From: Anaerolineales bacterium
GTDB lineage: Bacteria > Chloroflexota > Anaerolineae > Anaerolineales > Villigracilaceae
Reading direction: 5' to 3'
Length of the DNA: 47,731 nt
Assembly (NCBI GenBank): GCA_014860745.1
Contig: JACZJC010000038.1
Coordinates: 1-47,731 of the forward strand
Position numbers and translations under genes: made by a program. Shown here one piece after another: positions 18,503-28,381 of this stretch. How positions within the stretch are numbered: position 1 is the first letter of the stretch; each line of letters starts with the position of its first letter. The notes below the pieces were generated by a model that was not told where the DNA came from, did no database searches, and saw nothing but the letters and a program-made list of their open reading frames with translations.

Positions 18503-19698
18503 CAGCAAATGCTCCTGTACAAGGTCATCGTGTTTTCAACATAGCGTTGCCAGGAAAATTTAGATACTGCAACTTCTCGAATAGATGCAGAGTCCCAACG
18601 CTGCGATAGAGCGCGTTGCAAGGCATTTGTGTATTCATTAAGGTTGTCCGATTCAACCAACAAGCCGGTGCTTCCTTCGATCACCGCCTCGGATACTCCG
18701 CCTACGTTTGTCGCTACAACTGGCAGGCCGCATGCCATGGCTTCCAATACTGCCACTGGCAATCCTTCTGATAAAGAAGATAAACAGAAGATATCTGCCT
18801 TTTGAAGATAGGTGACAACATTGTTGTGAGATGCGTGCCCCGCAAAATGAACTTTTGATTTGATATTCAAATCTCTGGTCAATTTTTCGAGCTCCTGGCG
18901 GCATGGCCCATCTCCAACCACAATTAGTTCTGTGTTATCTTGATAGTCTGACGGGAGTCTGCTAAACGCACTGAGGAGCAGTCCCAAATTCTTTACCGGG
19001 TTCATTTTCGTGATGGTAACAATGGTTTTTAATTTGTTTGAACGTAATTTTTTGCCCGGTCTGAATGTGTCAATATCTACTCCGTTATAAATTACCTTCT
19101 GATTCCTGTGCGTCAAACCCAGATTTGTTGCTGAGTTTTCAAGTGCACGGGAAACAAATGACAAGGCAGTCGCTTTTTGAATATCTCTGATGAATTTTTT
19201 CCGTCCGGGATATTGGCGCAAATAATGATTAACATCGGATCCCTGAGCCTGAACAACGCATGGAATGGAATATCTTTCCCCGAGCAAACATCCCGCTACG
19301 CCTTCGGGATTTAACCAGGGCACATGAATTACATCCGGGCAGAATTCTTCGACAATTTTTGCCAGAGACTTATAGAGTTGAAAATACATTACGCGTCCTT
19401 CAACGCCCCAAAATAATCTTTTTGGAAGACCGCGCCATTTGAGATATGTAATATTAATATCTTCATATTGCATGTTATCAGGAGCATTTTGCCAGGTCTT
19501 ATGCAGCTGCTTTATTTTGGATATATTGGGGGGAATCTGAAACATGAGGGTTTCGGGCGGCATTGTGCGAAGCGGACAGACTGCTTTCACCTCTGCGCCT
19601 CCCCATAAACGCAAAGCCTGTATATTCGTAATATTCCAGGGAGCTACAACTCTGGAGAATACATTTGGAAGCAAACTGGCAAGCCATAGAATTTTCAC
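18502..19698 (-). CDS. Glycosyltransferase family 4
   Basis: 398 residues, apparently with a GTG start at 19698 and a weak ribosome-binding site. The N-terminal half has VIHVPWLNPEGVAG and QAQGSDVNHYLR; the donor domain starts with TIVTITKMNPVKNLGLLL and has SSLSEGLPVAVLEAMACG, a clear E-x7-E motif, followed by VVATNVGGVSEAV. It overlaps the heparinase-like gene by one ATGA. It probably acts on the cytoplasmic face as one of the sugar-adding steps of EPS repeat assembly. Confidence 0.85.
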   Translation of the reverse strand: MKILWLASLLPNVFSRVVAPWNITNIQALRLWGGAEVKAVCPLRTMPPETLMFQIPPNISKIKQLHKTWQNAPDNMQYEDINITYLKWRGLPKRLFWGVEGRVMYFQLYKSLAKIVEEFCPDVIHVPWLNPEGVAGCLLGERYSIPCVVQAQGSDVNHYLRQYPGRKKFIRDIQKATALSFVSRALENSATNLGLTHRNQKVIYNGVDIDTFRPGKKLRSNKLKTIVTITKMNPVKNLGLLLSAFSRLPSDYQDNTELIVVGDGPCRQELEKLTRDLNIKSKVHFAGHASHNNVVTYLQKADIFCLSSLSEGLPVAVLEAMACGLPVVATNVGGVSEAVIEGSTGLLVESDNLNEYTNALQRALSQRWDSASIREVAVSKFSWQRYVENTMTLYRSIC

Positions 19699-19758
19699 TG
19701 ATTTATTTTTCTCGTTTAGTAGCCATTCTTTTAGAAGCGTTTGTAGCGAATTGACGAA

Positions 19759-20973
19759 TCACCTTATAGTCTTAACAAATTGTGCAAGTTCTTTACCCCA
19801 GATGGAATAGTTAAAGTTTTGCATGGCTACCGATCGTCCCATCTGACCAATTTCGTTTGCCCGATCTGGGTTTTTCAAGGCCGCCAGGATTAGTTCCGCG
19901 AATGCCTTTGGATCTCCGGGCTCGCATATAAACGCATTTTCATTATTTTTAAAATATTTGGTGACTTCACCCACATTGGTTGTTACCACTGGCCTGCTGG
20001 ACAATAAGTATTCCCCTATTTTTATTGGGAACCTCGCCTTTGATACGAGATCATCAAATAATGGGATCAATAACGCCTTTGAGCTTTTGTAGAGGGTCAA
20101 CAACTCATCGCGTGGAACATATCCGGCGAAAATTATATTGTCCTGTAATGCCAACCCGATTTTTTCAGATTGCATCCATGCGCCATGCGGATCGGTCTCT
20201 CTACATCCTGTGATCGTTAATTGGCAATTGGGATATTCATTGATTACGAAGTCCATTGCCTTGATGATGAATAGTATTGTTTCCGAATAAATGGGAGATC
20301 CGGCAAATAGCACTCTGGAGACGTTTTCCGAAGTTTGAGTTCCACTTTTTTCCTCTTCACTAGGATCTATCATGGTGGGGATATAAAGTATGGATATTTT
20401 TTTTGACTTTCGCCCGGATTCAGCGAGCACCCAATGATGTAAAAAATCTGAAATAACAATTGTGCCAGTTGCTCCCGCGATGGGGGAGATTTTCTTTTCC
20501 CAATAAGTGGGCTTGGATTTTAAAGACCATGGCATTTCATTTAATTCAAGCAACAAAGGTATTCTCAGCAATGTCGCTATGAGCCTGTAAATACATCCAG
20601 TCATGTTCAGTTTTTCATTTCCATATAGATAGATGCAGTAAATCTCATCCCTGTTTTTTAAAGTAATGAGGCGTTTAATCGCAACCACGAGGCCTCGTAA
20701 TTCCAACCATCGTCGTTTTATGAAACTTTCCGGGCGTATGGTGACTCCGGGAGTGTATTCAAAATAAACTCCCTGATAAACGCCTTTCGCTTCAATATTT
20801 TCCACGGGGTATCTTTCCAGCGCTTTCACGCACAGAAGAGTCGCATTAATCCCGTTCTCCACCAACCCTTTGGCAAGTAAGCGTGCCCGTTGAGTAGAGG
20901 CCATCCCATTCGGGAATCCAAATGAATATGTTATGAAAACAACTTGCTTTGCAGTCGCTCTGTTGATTTTCAT
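19759..20973 (-). CDS. Glycosyltransferase family 4
   Basis: 404 residues with the glycine-rich N-terminal start FITYSFGFPNGMASTQRARL, typical of GT4 enzymes that bind the acceptor at the membrane. The donor domain has VLFAGSPIYSETILF and a GYVPRDELLTLYKSSKALLIPLFD stretch in which the usual E-x7-E becomes FPIKIGEYLLSSRPVVTT. Its start overlaps the upstream gene stop by 4 bases. The sugar donor is unknown. Confidence 0.8.
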   Translation of the reverse strand: MKINRATAKQVVFITYSFGFPNGMASTQRARLLAKGLVENGINATLLCVKALERYPVENIEAKGVYQGVYFEYTPGVTIRPESFIKRRWLELRGLVVAIKRLITLKNRDEIYCIYLYGNEKLNMTGCIYRLIATLLRIPLLLELNEMPWSLKSKPTYWEKKISPIAGATGTIVISDFLHHWVLAESGRKSKKISILYIPTMIDPSEEEKSGTQTSENVSRVLFAGSPIYSETILFIIKAMDFVINEYPNCQLTITGCRETDPHGAWMQSEKIGLALQDNIIFAGYVPRDELLTLYKSSKALLIPLFDDLVSKARFPIKIGEYLLSSRPVVTTNVGEVTKYFKNNENAFICEPGDPKAFAELILAALKNPDRANEIGQMGRSVAMQNFNYSIWGKELAQFVKTIR

Positions 20974-22259
20974 ATCGAATTATTTTTCCTTTTTATGGAG
21001 GCATCTTCAATAATGTTGGAATAAATACTCATCATGGTTTGGGCAATGGTTTTAGGGTCATGACGTTTTCGAGCGCTTATTTTTGCGGTATTTGAAAGAG
21101 TTCTGGCGAGTGCGGGATCTTTTAGTATTGTTGCTATCATTCCGGCTAATGAATAATAGTCACCGGACGGAAAAAGGAGGCCATCTTTACCATGTACGAT
21201 CATGGAAGGTACGCCGCCCACATAAGACGCGATACTTGGGACGCCAGCCAACATCGCCTCACCCAGACTGTTTGGGCTGTTTTCTATATAAGAAGGGAGT
21301 ACGAACACGTTTGCATTTTTCAACTCAGAAACAATAGTTTCTGCACTTGATTTTCCCAGCCATGTGATTTCTTTTGTTAAATTTAATTCCTGAACTTTTC
21401 TTTTTATCACTCCCCAAATATCAGATCCTTGAATTTGCCCGCTTATTCTCATTTGAAGATTGGGGAAGCCAGCTTGTTTAAGTGCGCTGCATGCTTTAAG
21501 CAGGCAGTCCAGGCCTTTGTACGGAACAGGAATACTGGAGATGCAATAAACAATGGACGAATCCATGGATTTAGGAGTCCATTCGGCTGAGTAAAAAGAA
21601 GGTCGCAATACCTCATTACAATGATAGTAATGGGAGGTTGGATTGGTTATTGATAAAAAATTCTTATCGAAATCCGTTCTGCCTATAAAATATTTGCAAT
21701 CTTTTATTATCTGCCGTTCACGACGGGCCGATTTTCTCATTGCCAGATATTTGTGAATCAGCCCGGCCCCTTTTATAAATTTTGGAGAAAAAACGTCAAT
21801 GAGTTTTTCCTTGAGGGGAAGGCATCCAAAGTAAAACAGCTCATACACAGTCAGTATGCCTTGAATGGATATGACAACTGGGATGGATATTTCTTTGGCT
21901 ATTAATCCATAGAAATTTTCACTTCCATGGACATGAATAATATCGGGTTCAAATTTCTTGACAGCAGCCAGACATCGGTTGATTCCGTTGGGAAATTCTG
22001 TTTTGTGTGACCACCGTCTGTATACTGCTTGCAGACTCCCTTTTTGAGATGGGCTTGGAATGTTATGGAATTCCGTTCCATCCTCATTGAAGGGAGAATA
22101 GTCAATTTCTGACGGTGAAGCTATTCCCAATTTAAGCTCTGAATGATCTTGAAAAGCCAGTCTCAAACTGTCCACCCAACCCTCAGAGACCATATTGGGG
22201 ATGCCCAATTTATGGGTAACAGGAAGCGGTGGGGTGTAAGTTAACCAGAGTACTCGCAT
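20970..22259 (-). CDS. Glycosyltransferase family 4
   Basis: 429 residues. N-terminal WLTYTPPLPVTHKLGIPN and PDIIHVHGSENFYG are GT4-like; the donor domain shows VYCISSIPVPYKGLDCLLKA, LPSYIENSPNSLGEAM (E-x7-E) and PSIASYVGGVPSMI. It starts directly after the polymerase gene stop (one base between). It overlaps the next glycosyltransferase by ATGA. It is part of the block of sugar-adding enzymes. Confidence 0.85.
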   Translation of the reverse strand: MRVLWLTYTPPLPVTHKLGIPNMVSEGWVDSLRLAFQDHSELKLGIASPSEIDYSPFNEDGTEFHNIPSPSQKGSLQAVYRRWSHKTEFPNGINRCLAAVKKFEPDIIHVHGSENFYGLIAKEISIPVVISIQGILTVYELFYFGCLPLKEKLIDVFSPKFIKGAGLIHKYLAMRKSARRERQIIKDCKYFIGRTDFDKNFLSITNPTSHYYHCNEVLRPSFYSAEWTPKSMDSSIVYCISSIPVPYKGLDCLLKACSALKQAGFPNLQMRISGQIQGSDIWGVIKRKVQELNLTKEITWLGKSSAETIVSELKNANVFVLPSYIENSPNSLGEAMLAGVPSIASYVGGVPSMIVHGKDGLLFPSGDYYSLAGMIATILKDPALARTLSNTAKISARKRHDPKTIAQTMMSIYSNIIEDASIKRKNNSI

Positions 22260-22260
22260 T

Positions 22261-23742
22261 TTAGCTTCCTAATACGCTTTTCTCATTGCCGTTGATGGCT
22301 TTATTAAATGCCAAGTCATAAAAACTGGCTGTAATTCCCAAAAGGAAGAAAATAATATCCATATAGAATGGATAACGGGTAAATTCAACGATGACCTCAT
22401 TTGCCATCCAAAAAACCCAGACGCTTATCAATACGATTGCCCACATGTGATATGGTGCGGCGCTTTTGCTGGATAGCACACGGAATGTCCAAACAAAAGG
22501 TGTGATCACTATGATTAAAATGGCGAACAAGCCGGGATATCCAGCGGTTAGAAACATCCAAAAATATGCTGAATGGGGAGAGTCGTAATTCCCGCCCGGG
22601 GTCGAAATGAATATGTCCTTCATCCAAGCTCCGTAACCGGTAAACGGCAAGTTTTTCATTAAGGAGAAACTTTTTTCCCAGACAGTATTTCTTGTGTCAA
22701 AATTATTAAGACCAATCTGAGAATTTTGAAATCTGGCAATGTAGCCACTGAATATCTCCTGAGTGCTCAGGTAGATAATTGCCAAAACAAGGATGCTTAC
22801 GATGACCAGAATACTCATAAGTTTTTTACTGAAGCCTTGCCTGATGATCATTAAGAAAATCACAACGAGTACTCCGAGCCCGAGACCCGCAATAAAGGTT
22901 CTTGAACCTGTATAAAAACCGGCTAAAAGAATTAGGCCCAATGAAAGGAACGCAAAAAAGCGCTCTTTACTCGATGATGTGATCATGCATATACCGACAC
23001 AGAATAAAGCCACCATATCAAGATATTCGGCAAGAAGCTCATAGTCGCCGAACATTCCGCCATATCGAAGCACAGCGACGGAAGATGCAGATCCTCCCCA
23101 CACAGACGAGGTAAACATTTTTAATTCGGTTGGAAGCCAGTCGGTCCATCCGCGGCTTTGAGCATACAAAAAGGGCAACTGCATAACTCCTACTATGATA
23201 AGTGTCCACAATATTCTCTTGATATTCCGCATATCTTTACAATAAATACAAGCGAGATATGCATAAGCAACACATCCTATAAGATATATTAGAAATACAT
23301 AGTGATTTCTTTGCAAGTTTCCTGCCATTAAATACGAAAGCATAATCGAAGCGGCAAAAGTTAGAGTTGGCAGAATAAGGGGCCTGATCTTTCGTAGATA
23401 TTCATGACGATTTTGCGCTGAAAATATTTGAAAATAAAATGAAATAACTAGAATCGTTGACAGCTGAGTAGCTAGCATGACAGGTATGGTTCTAATGAAC
23501 ATTGCCTGAAATGGCATAGATAAAATTATTAGTGGCACGAGTAATGAGGATTCTTTGTGTGATGACTGCATTCGTAACTCGTAGATCAAAATCAGAAGCA
23601 AAAACACGAATCCAAATATTGGTGTGAAAACTATAAATCCGAATTTTGAAAAAAGATAAGACAAGACCATCAATAGAGTCAGCAGCATGACGGAAATAAT
23701 GAAAATATGTCCATGCATGGAATTTAACTTTTGCCTATACAT
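22261..23742 (-). CDS. O-antigen ligase/Wzy-like polymerase
   Basis: About 493 residues from the ATG at 23742, with AGAGG 5 bases upstream; a TTG at 23763 is the only earlier option. Around ten to twelve hydrophobic segments cross the membrane. A large outer loop between about residues 330 and 390 contains NTVWEKSFSLMKNLPFTGYGAW and a nearby PHSAYFWM, the Wzy_C-type signature with the conserved His. It would polymerise lipid-linked repeat units at the outer face of the membrane, working with the Wzx-like flippase at 23803 and the Wzz-like protein at 31842. Confidence 0.8.
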   Translation of the reverse strand: MYRQKLNSMHGHIFIISVMLLTLLMVLSYLFSKFGFIVFTPIFGFVFLLLILIYELRMQSSHKESSLLVPLIILSMPFQAMFIRTIPVMLATQLSTILVISFYFQIFSAQNRHEYLRKIRPLILPTLTFAASIMLSYLMAGNLQRNHYVFLIYLIGCVAYAYLACIYCKDMRNIKRILWTLIIVGVMQLPFLYAQSRGWTDWLPTELKMFTSSVWGGSASSVAVLRYGGMFGDYELLAEYLDMVALFCVGICMITSSSKERFFAFLSLGLILLAGFYTGSRTFIAGLGLGVLVVIFLMIIRQGFSKKLMSILVIVSILVLAIIYLSTQEIFSGYIARFQNSQIGLNNFDTRNTVWEKSFSLMKNLPFTGYGAWMKDIFISTPGGNYDSPHSAYFWMFLTAGYPGLFAILIIVITPFVWTFRVLSSKSAAPYHMWAIVLISVWVFWMANEVIVEFTRYPFYMDIIFFLLGITASFYDLAFNKAINGNEKSVLGS

Positions 23743-23802
23743 GCAACCTCTTATTAATTTCAAGCCAGGATTGAGAGCTCATAAAAATATTCTGCTTTCT
23801 CG

Positions 23803-26172
23803 TTAATACCAAAAAGTAGTTGCATATCGTTTGGGAAGGAACCGATTGATCAGACTTTGAGCCTGCACAGGCAGGACATAGTTTCGTCCAATAATAAAAA
23901 CCAATATCCACATGCTGATTCCTACCAGCACTTGAACTAATAATTTAATGGGTATTGGAAGACCTGAAAGGAATTGTCCCGTTAGAAATACGGTCGATGC
24001 GACTACACTAGAGAAGACGATTATTGAGATCAACGTTGATTTAATATCCTTCTTTGAAATACAGAGTATTTTAAAAGTGGCAATTGATAATACAAAAAAT
24101 CGGAATATGTATATTACCAACACACTCCATACGATCATTTGCATTGAAGACTGTATAGCAAACATAAAGACAATAAGAGTAAACCCCAATACTAGCCATT
24201 GCAATTTAAATTCCACCCCGGGTTTTCCCAATCCGGCTAAGACGGGTCCTTGCAAGGCCATCAAAGCAAAAAATGGCATTGCCAGTGGAAGCACTTCCAT
24301 AATTGGCGCTGCCTTAAGCCATTTATCTCCATATACGAATTGAATCAAGTCATACGCGACCAATGCTTCACATATTGAGAAAGGAAATAGAATAATGCCG
24401 AAAATTGTAAAAACCCCTAAAAAGGCATCCCTTACGAGCTCTACTGATTCCTGTAGTTTTGAAGAGGCTGAAAAAAGAACACTTTGAGCAGAATTTACTA
24501 CAATCCCGACGGGAGTCATGGCAAGGGTCCATGCTCGACCATAGAGTCCCAGATTTGTTGTTCCATAAGCCCATCCAATTGAGGTATTGTCATAATTCGA
24601 GATGATCCAATTCGCAATATTGGCGCCTAAAATATTGACACCAAAACGGGAAATCCCTCCGGAATCACGAAAAGCCAAACTTAAGGAGTGGCGCACCATT
24701 GCGTAAACGAAGCACAAATACAAGAAACTTTGGATTAGTTGTGCGAATACAAGGCTCCATACCCCATACCCACTATAGGCTAAAGGGAGCCCTATTCCTA
24801 AATAACCCACCAGATAGGCAGTAATTTGCGCCTGTTGAATTCTCTTAAAATTTAGTTTGCGCTTGAGAAGCGCTGTGGATGTTTGACTCGCTGCCTGAAA
24901 AAACAGAGTTGTTGTGAGCACTTGAAGAACTGGGATAATTGCTGACTGATGATAGAACTTCGCAATCAGGGGAGCCATTCCAATGATTAAGCCGCCGATA
25001 ATGAATGCCAAAAATAATTGAATTGTAAGAACATAATGGATATCTTTATCGTTTATTTCCCGCTTCTGTACCAGCCCGGAATTGAGCCCAGAATCAATGA
25101 TCAGGTTTCCAATCGAAATAAAAATATAAGCTACAGCAACCAGGCCATAAGGTTCCGGTCCTAAAATCCTTGCCAGAACGATATTAATGATAAATCCTGC
25201 TCCATAACGCGCGATTGATCCTGCCAGATTCCAATTGAATGAAGAGGTTGCAGATTTTGCCAGCTCATTGCTGGATGATTGTTTGGGGAGTCCATCCCCA
25301 TTACTAGTCCAGTAGCGCTCGCCGCCTACCTGATTAATATAAGATCTTGTAGACAAGGCCATGCGCCTACAAGCGTCATTCAAATCAGTAGACCAATCAA
25401 GAAAACGCCCCATAGTTGGAAGGTGAACCACAATACGATTCTTCCAGTGTTGGAGCTTTGATGGAAACATTTTTGGAATCTGGGAAACATAACACGCTGT
25501 GGCCGCGATGCGGGCATTAATCTCTGCTGGTGTTAGTTCAAATATGGTTGATTGCCAACTTTCGCCGTCGTTATTTAATTGAGGTTGAACAACGTCGGGC
25601 TTGATAACATAAGGGAAATCTTCAAAATAAATGAGATTTTTCGAATCACATATACTTTCGACGGCTGCGCGGACAATAACATGATCGACGTGCTTACCTA
25701 TTGCCAAAGGACAAAAAACGCGAACCTCCATGTCGCCTAGGGTGCTCAATGCCCGTTTTAATTCCTCGCATAAAGCTGGCACATAATTTTCCAAATCATC
25801 AGGATGCACCGGCGCATGTACAATATTTTTTATGTACAAGGGCTTGCCATTTGAGTCACGGCGATATATTGCATCCAGGAGATCAAGATGTATATATTGT
25901 GCGCCGAGAATTGCGGATGCGTCTACATCTTCCTGACGCCGTGCTGCAAAAGGGGAGTTGTCCAAACGCCAGAGATTGTGCCTCCTCCGCATCTCTGTGG
26001 AAAGAGGCGTGTCAACTGGAACATCTGCCGTGATTACTGTTGCAATGATTACATGTTCTCCTGCTTCAGTAAGATGGCGAATAAAACCGCCGCACGACAA
26101 GACGACATCATCCAAATGAGGTGAAACAAAAAAGTACACAATCTTAGACGTAATTACTTTTTGTATTTCCAT
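23803..26172 (-). CDS. PIG-L deacetylase fused to Wzx-type flippase
   Basis: 789 residues in one frame with no internal stop. Residues ~10-250 are a PIG-L/LmbE-type zinc deacetylase: PHLDD at 18-22, CGG at 27-29 and HVDH at 161-164. Residues ~250-310 are a linker. From ~311 to the end runs a multi-spanning MOP-superfamily exporter (Polysacc_synt type): FNWNLAGSIARYGAGF, ARILGPEPYGLVA, GLYGRAWTLAMTP. AGGA precedes the start. The fusion would couple deacetylation of a lipid-linked amino sugar to its transport across the membrane. No break or frameshift is seen at the domain border. Confidence 0.8.
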   Translation of the reverse strand: MEIQKVITSKIVYFFVSPHLDDVVLSCGGFIRHLTEAGEHVIIATVITADVPVDTPLSTEMRRRHNLWRLDNSPFAARRQEDVDASAILGAQYIHLDLLDAIYRRDSNGKPLYIKNIVHAPVHPDDLENYVPALCEELKRALSTLGDMEVRVFCPLAIGKHVDHVIVRAAVESICDSKNLIYFEDFPYVIKPDVVQPQLNNDGESWQSTIFELTPAEINARIAATACYVSQIPKMFPSKLQHWKNRIVVHLPTMGRFLDWSTDLNDACRRMALSTRSYINQVGGERYWTSNGDGLPKQSSSNELAKSATSSFNWNLAGSIARYGAGFIINIVLARILGPEPYGLVAVAYIFISIGNLIIDSGLNSGLVQKREINDKDIHYVLTIQLFLAFIIGGLIIGMAPLIAKFYHQSAIIPVLQVLTTTLFFQAASQTSTALLKRKLNFKRIQQAQITAYLVGYLGIGLPLAYSGYGVWSLVFAQLIQSFLYLCFVYAMVRHSLSLAFRDSGGISRFGVNILGANIANWIISNYDNTSIGWAYGTTNLGLYGRAWTLAMTPVGIVVNSAQSVLFSASSKLQESVELVRDAFLGVFTIFGIILFPFSICEALVAYDLIQFVYGDKWLKAAPIMEVLPLAMPFFALMALQGPVLAGLGKPGVEFKLQWLVLGFTLIVFMFAIQSSMQMIVWSVLVIYIFRFFVLSIATFKILCISKKDIKSTLISIIVFSSVVASTVFLTGQFLSGLPIPIKLLVQVLVGISMWILVFIIGRNYVLPVQAQSLINRFLPKRYATTFWY

Positions 26173-26213
26173 TCCATATCCTGCAACAGGAGGCTTGTTT
26201 CCATGTACTTAAC

Positions 26214-26945
26214 TCAACGACCAACGATCATCTTGAGAGCCTCGGCATACATAGAGTGCGAATCATGAAAATATCGCCAATATGTTTTTCTGGGTAGTCT
26301 GAAAATATCGAACAATATATCTGCAAAAATTGGCACTGAGCCATCACCCCATTCAGCAGGGAAAGCATAATCCCATGTCTTCATGAATGGGCCAAAAACA
26401 TATTTTGCATAATTATAAATTTCTGGAGAATAGTATGTCAAATAATGTTTTTTTTGATTTGTTGTATTTACAACAGGTAGTGGTCTTTTTTGCTCCAATC
26501 CAATTTCTTCAAGCACAGTCTGAAAATCTCTCTGAAGATTCTCGAATCTAATTACACGATCAAATCGCTTATGTGCCAGGCAACTCCAATTGTCATATGG
26601 AAGTTTATAAAACTTTTTAAGGTAATCCTGGTAATTATTGTTTTTCGAAAAAAAATATCTTTCAAGGGAGGCTCTTTTATAGTTTGCAAGCTGGGTATAT
26701 TCCGCAATCTGGTCGGTCTTGTATTTTAAATAAATACTTACTACTTCATCCATAGGATTTCGAATGCACGAGAATATATAATATTTCTTGGTGTTTATTG
26801 ACAATTTCTTAAATTCATGAAAAAGAGAATGCTTTTTTAATATTCGTTCGCCTTCATAGTTTTCACAAAGTTCTTTGCTGATGGCAGTTGAGCCAGTGTG
26901 TGGTAGTTCAACAAATAGGTATTTGTGTTTGTTGCTGATAATCAT
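26214..26945 (-). CDS. Sulfotransferase family protein
   Basis: 243 residues. The PAPS 5'-phosphosulfate region is ELPHTGSTAIS (about 13-23), a variant of the P-x-x-G-S/T loop. The 3'-phosphate region is SCIRNPMDEVVS, with Arg62 and Ser70 in the usual R-(8)-S spacing. It is likely a cytoplasmic carbohydrate sulfotransferase, which would make the EPS a sulfated polymer. The start ATG overlaps the TAA of the degraded frame upstream (TAATG). Base composition is AT-rich even for this region. Confidence 0.7.
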   Translation of the reverse strand: MIISNKHKYLFVELPHTGSTAISKELCENYEGERILKKHSLFHEFKKLSINTKKYYIFSCIRNPMDEVVSIYLKYKTDQIAEYTQLANYKRASLERYFFSKNNNYQDYLKKFYKLPYDNWSCLAHKRFDRVIRFENLQRDFQTVLEEIGLEQKRPLPVVNTTNQKKHYLTYYSPEIYNYAKYVFGPFMKTWDYAFPAEWGDGSVPIFADILFDIFRLPRKTYWRYFHDSHSMYAEALKMIVGR

Positions 26946-27260
26946 TAGTCAATCCTTATTAATCGAACCTGTTTTGCTGCCGAAATTTGTGTAATGATAC
27001 TGTTTACAAAACGATACAATTGTTCTAGACCATCAGTACCTCACAACTTGGATTTTAGGAATTGGTTTTGGATATCAAAATAGAAAACCGCTAGTCCTAG
27101 TTTTCGCAAAGTTTTGATACTGGGTTTTTTTAACCCTTTGCCGCTAATTTCAACTCGCAAAAGATCAATCAGTTCCATATGCTGCCCACTCATTTACAGG
27201 CGGTTTTAGTCTTGCATCCAAATAATTATATTTACCAATTGAGCCAAGATTTAATTCCAT
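26946..27260 (-). pseudogene. Degraded small gene between aminotransferase and sulfotransferase
   Basis: A - strand frame starts at 27260 (MELNLGSIGKYNY) and stops after 31 codons at 27165. A second frame, overlapping by one base shift, continues from about 27193 (IDLLRVEISGKGLKKPS) to a TGA at 27041. The same frame then reopens (GTDGLEQLYRFVNS) and ends in a TAA directly before the sulfotransferase ATG. One frameshift and one in-frame stop would restore a single ~105-residue protein filling the gap exactly. I do not recognise the family. Chance open frames are possible in this AT-rich stretch. Confidence 0.4.
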
Positions 27261-27265
27261 TATTT

Positions 27266-28375
27266 TTACATAACAGGCTTTAACTGACCTATAATCTCCG
27301 AAACTACAGACTCCACCTGCTCTTCGGTCAGCTCCGGGTACATAGGCAGGGAGAGTATTTCAGTGCATGCCTTCTCTGCAATGGGGAACTGTCCGCGTTT
27401 GTCCTCACCCTTTGTGTAGAATGGCTGCAAGTGGACGGGATTCGGATAATGAATCGCAGTGCCAATACCGCGCTCCTTTAGGTAAGCCTGTAGTGCATCG
27501 CGGTTTTTGGAACGAATCACATAAAGATGATAGACATGACGATACCCTGGCGGTTCTACGGGAATAACAACTTCTGATCCTGCGAGCAGTTTGTTATATA
27601 ACGCCGCCAGTTTACGCCGCGACTCGATCCATTGATCGAGGTAAGGAAGCTTGACCCTCAGAATCGCAGCCTGCAAATTATCGAGACGTCGGTTGAACGG
27701 CGACAGCTCATGAACATTTTTGGCTGTTTGCCCGCAATTGCGCAATGCACGGATAGTCTCTGCGGCTTTGGCGTCGTTCGTGGTAACCATACCGCCGTCA
27801 CCGCAGGCACCAAGGTTTTTGGTGGGGTAAAAGCTGAAACCGGCAGCGTTCCCGAGCGAGCCAACACGCTGCCCTTTGTAATTGGCGCCGTGCCCCTGAC
27901 ATGCATCTTCGACAACTATAAGGTTATATTTTTCGGCAATCCCGAGGATTACATTCATATCCACTGGCAATCCATAAAGATGGACGGGCAGAATAGCTTT
28001 AGTGCGCGATGTGATTGCCTCTTCGATTTTTTCAACATCAAGGTTGAGGGTTTCGGGATCAATATCCACAAAGATGGGTTTCGCCCCACTAAACGAAACC
28101 GCGGCTGCGGTGGCCGTAAATGTGTGCGCAGGGACGATAACCTCATCCCCTGAGCCAATTCCAAATGCGCGCAGGCTTAGTTCAAGGGCTGAAAGTCCGT
28201 TATCCACCCCTACTGCATATTTGGTACCGCAATAAGCGGCAAACTCTTCTTCGAGTTTGGTAACATCATGGCCAAGGATGAAATCACCGCGGTCCAATAC
28301 ATCCTGTATGGCAGAATTAATCTCAGAACGAATATTACGGTGTTGAATGGTCAGGTCGACCCAGGGAATGTTCAT
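27266..28375 (-). CDS. DegT/DnrJ/EryC1-family sugar aminotransferase
   Basis: 369 residues, full length. The PLP lysine is Lys186 in [26 protein letters not shown] holds the aspartate that contacts the pyridine nitrogen; [11 protein letters not shown] binds the phosphate. Such enzymes convert a keto nucleotide sugar to an amino sugar using glutamate. Together with the acetyltransferase and oxidoreductase downstream in the cluster it matches the WbpB-WbpE-WbpD or FdtB/FdtC logic: oxidation, transamination, N-acylation. The strong GTGAGGA site supports the start. Confidence 0.9.
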   Translation of the reverse strand: MNIPWVDLTIQHRNIRSEINSAIQDVLDRGDFILGHDVTKLEEEFAAYCGTKYAVGVDNGLSALELSLRAFGIGSGDEVIVPAHTFTATAAAVSFSGAKPIFVDIDPETLNLDVEKIEEAITSRTKAILPVHLYGLPVDMNVILGIAEKYNLIVVEDACQGHGANYKGQRVGSLGNAAGFSFYPTKNLGACGDGGMVTTNDAKAAETIRALRNCGQTAKNVHELSPFNRRLDNLQAAILRVKLPYLDQWIESRRKLAALYNKLLAGSEVVIPVEPPGYRHVYHLYVIRSKNRDALQAYLKERGIGTAIHYPNPVHLQPFYTKGEDKRGQFPIAEKACTEILSLPMYPELTEEQVESVVSEIIGQLKPVM

Positions 28376-28381
28376 GGTTCC

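Noticed and set aside
27266-28153. Long + strand frames opposite the aminotransferase and acetyltransferase genes
   Set aside because: They are antisense shadows with no start signals or domains.
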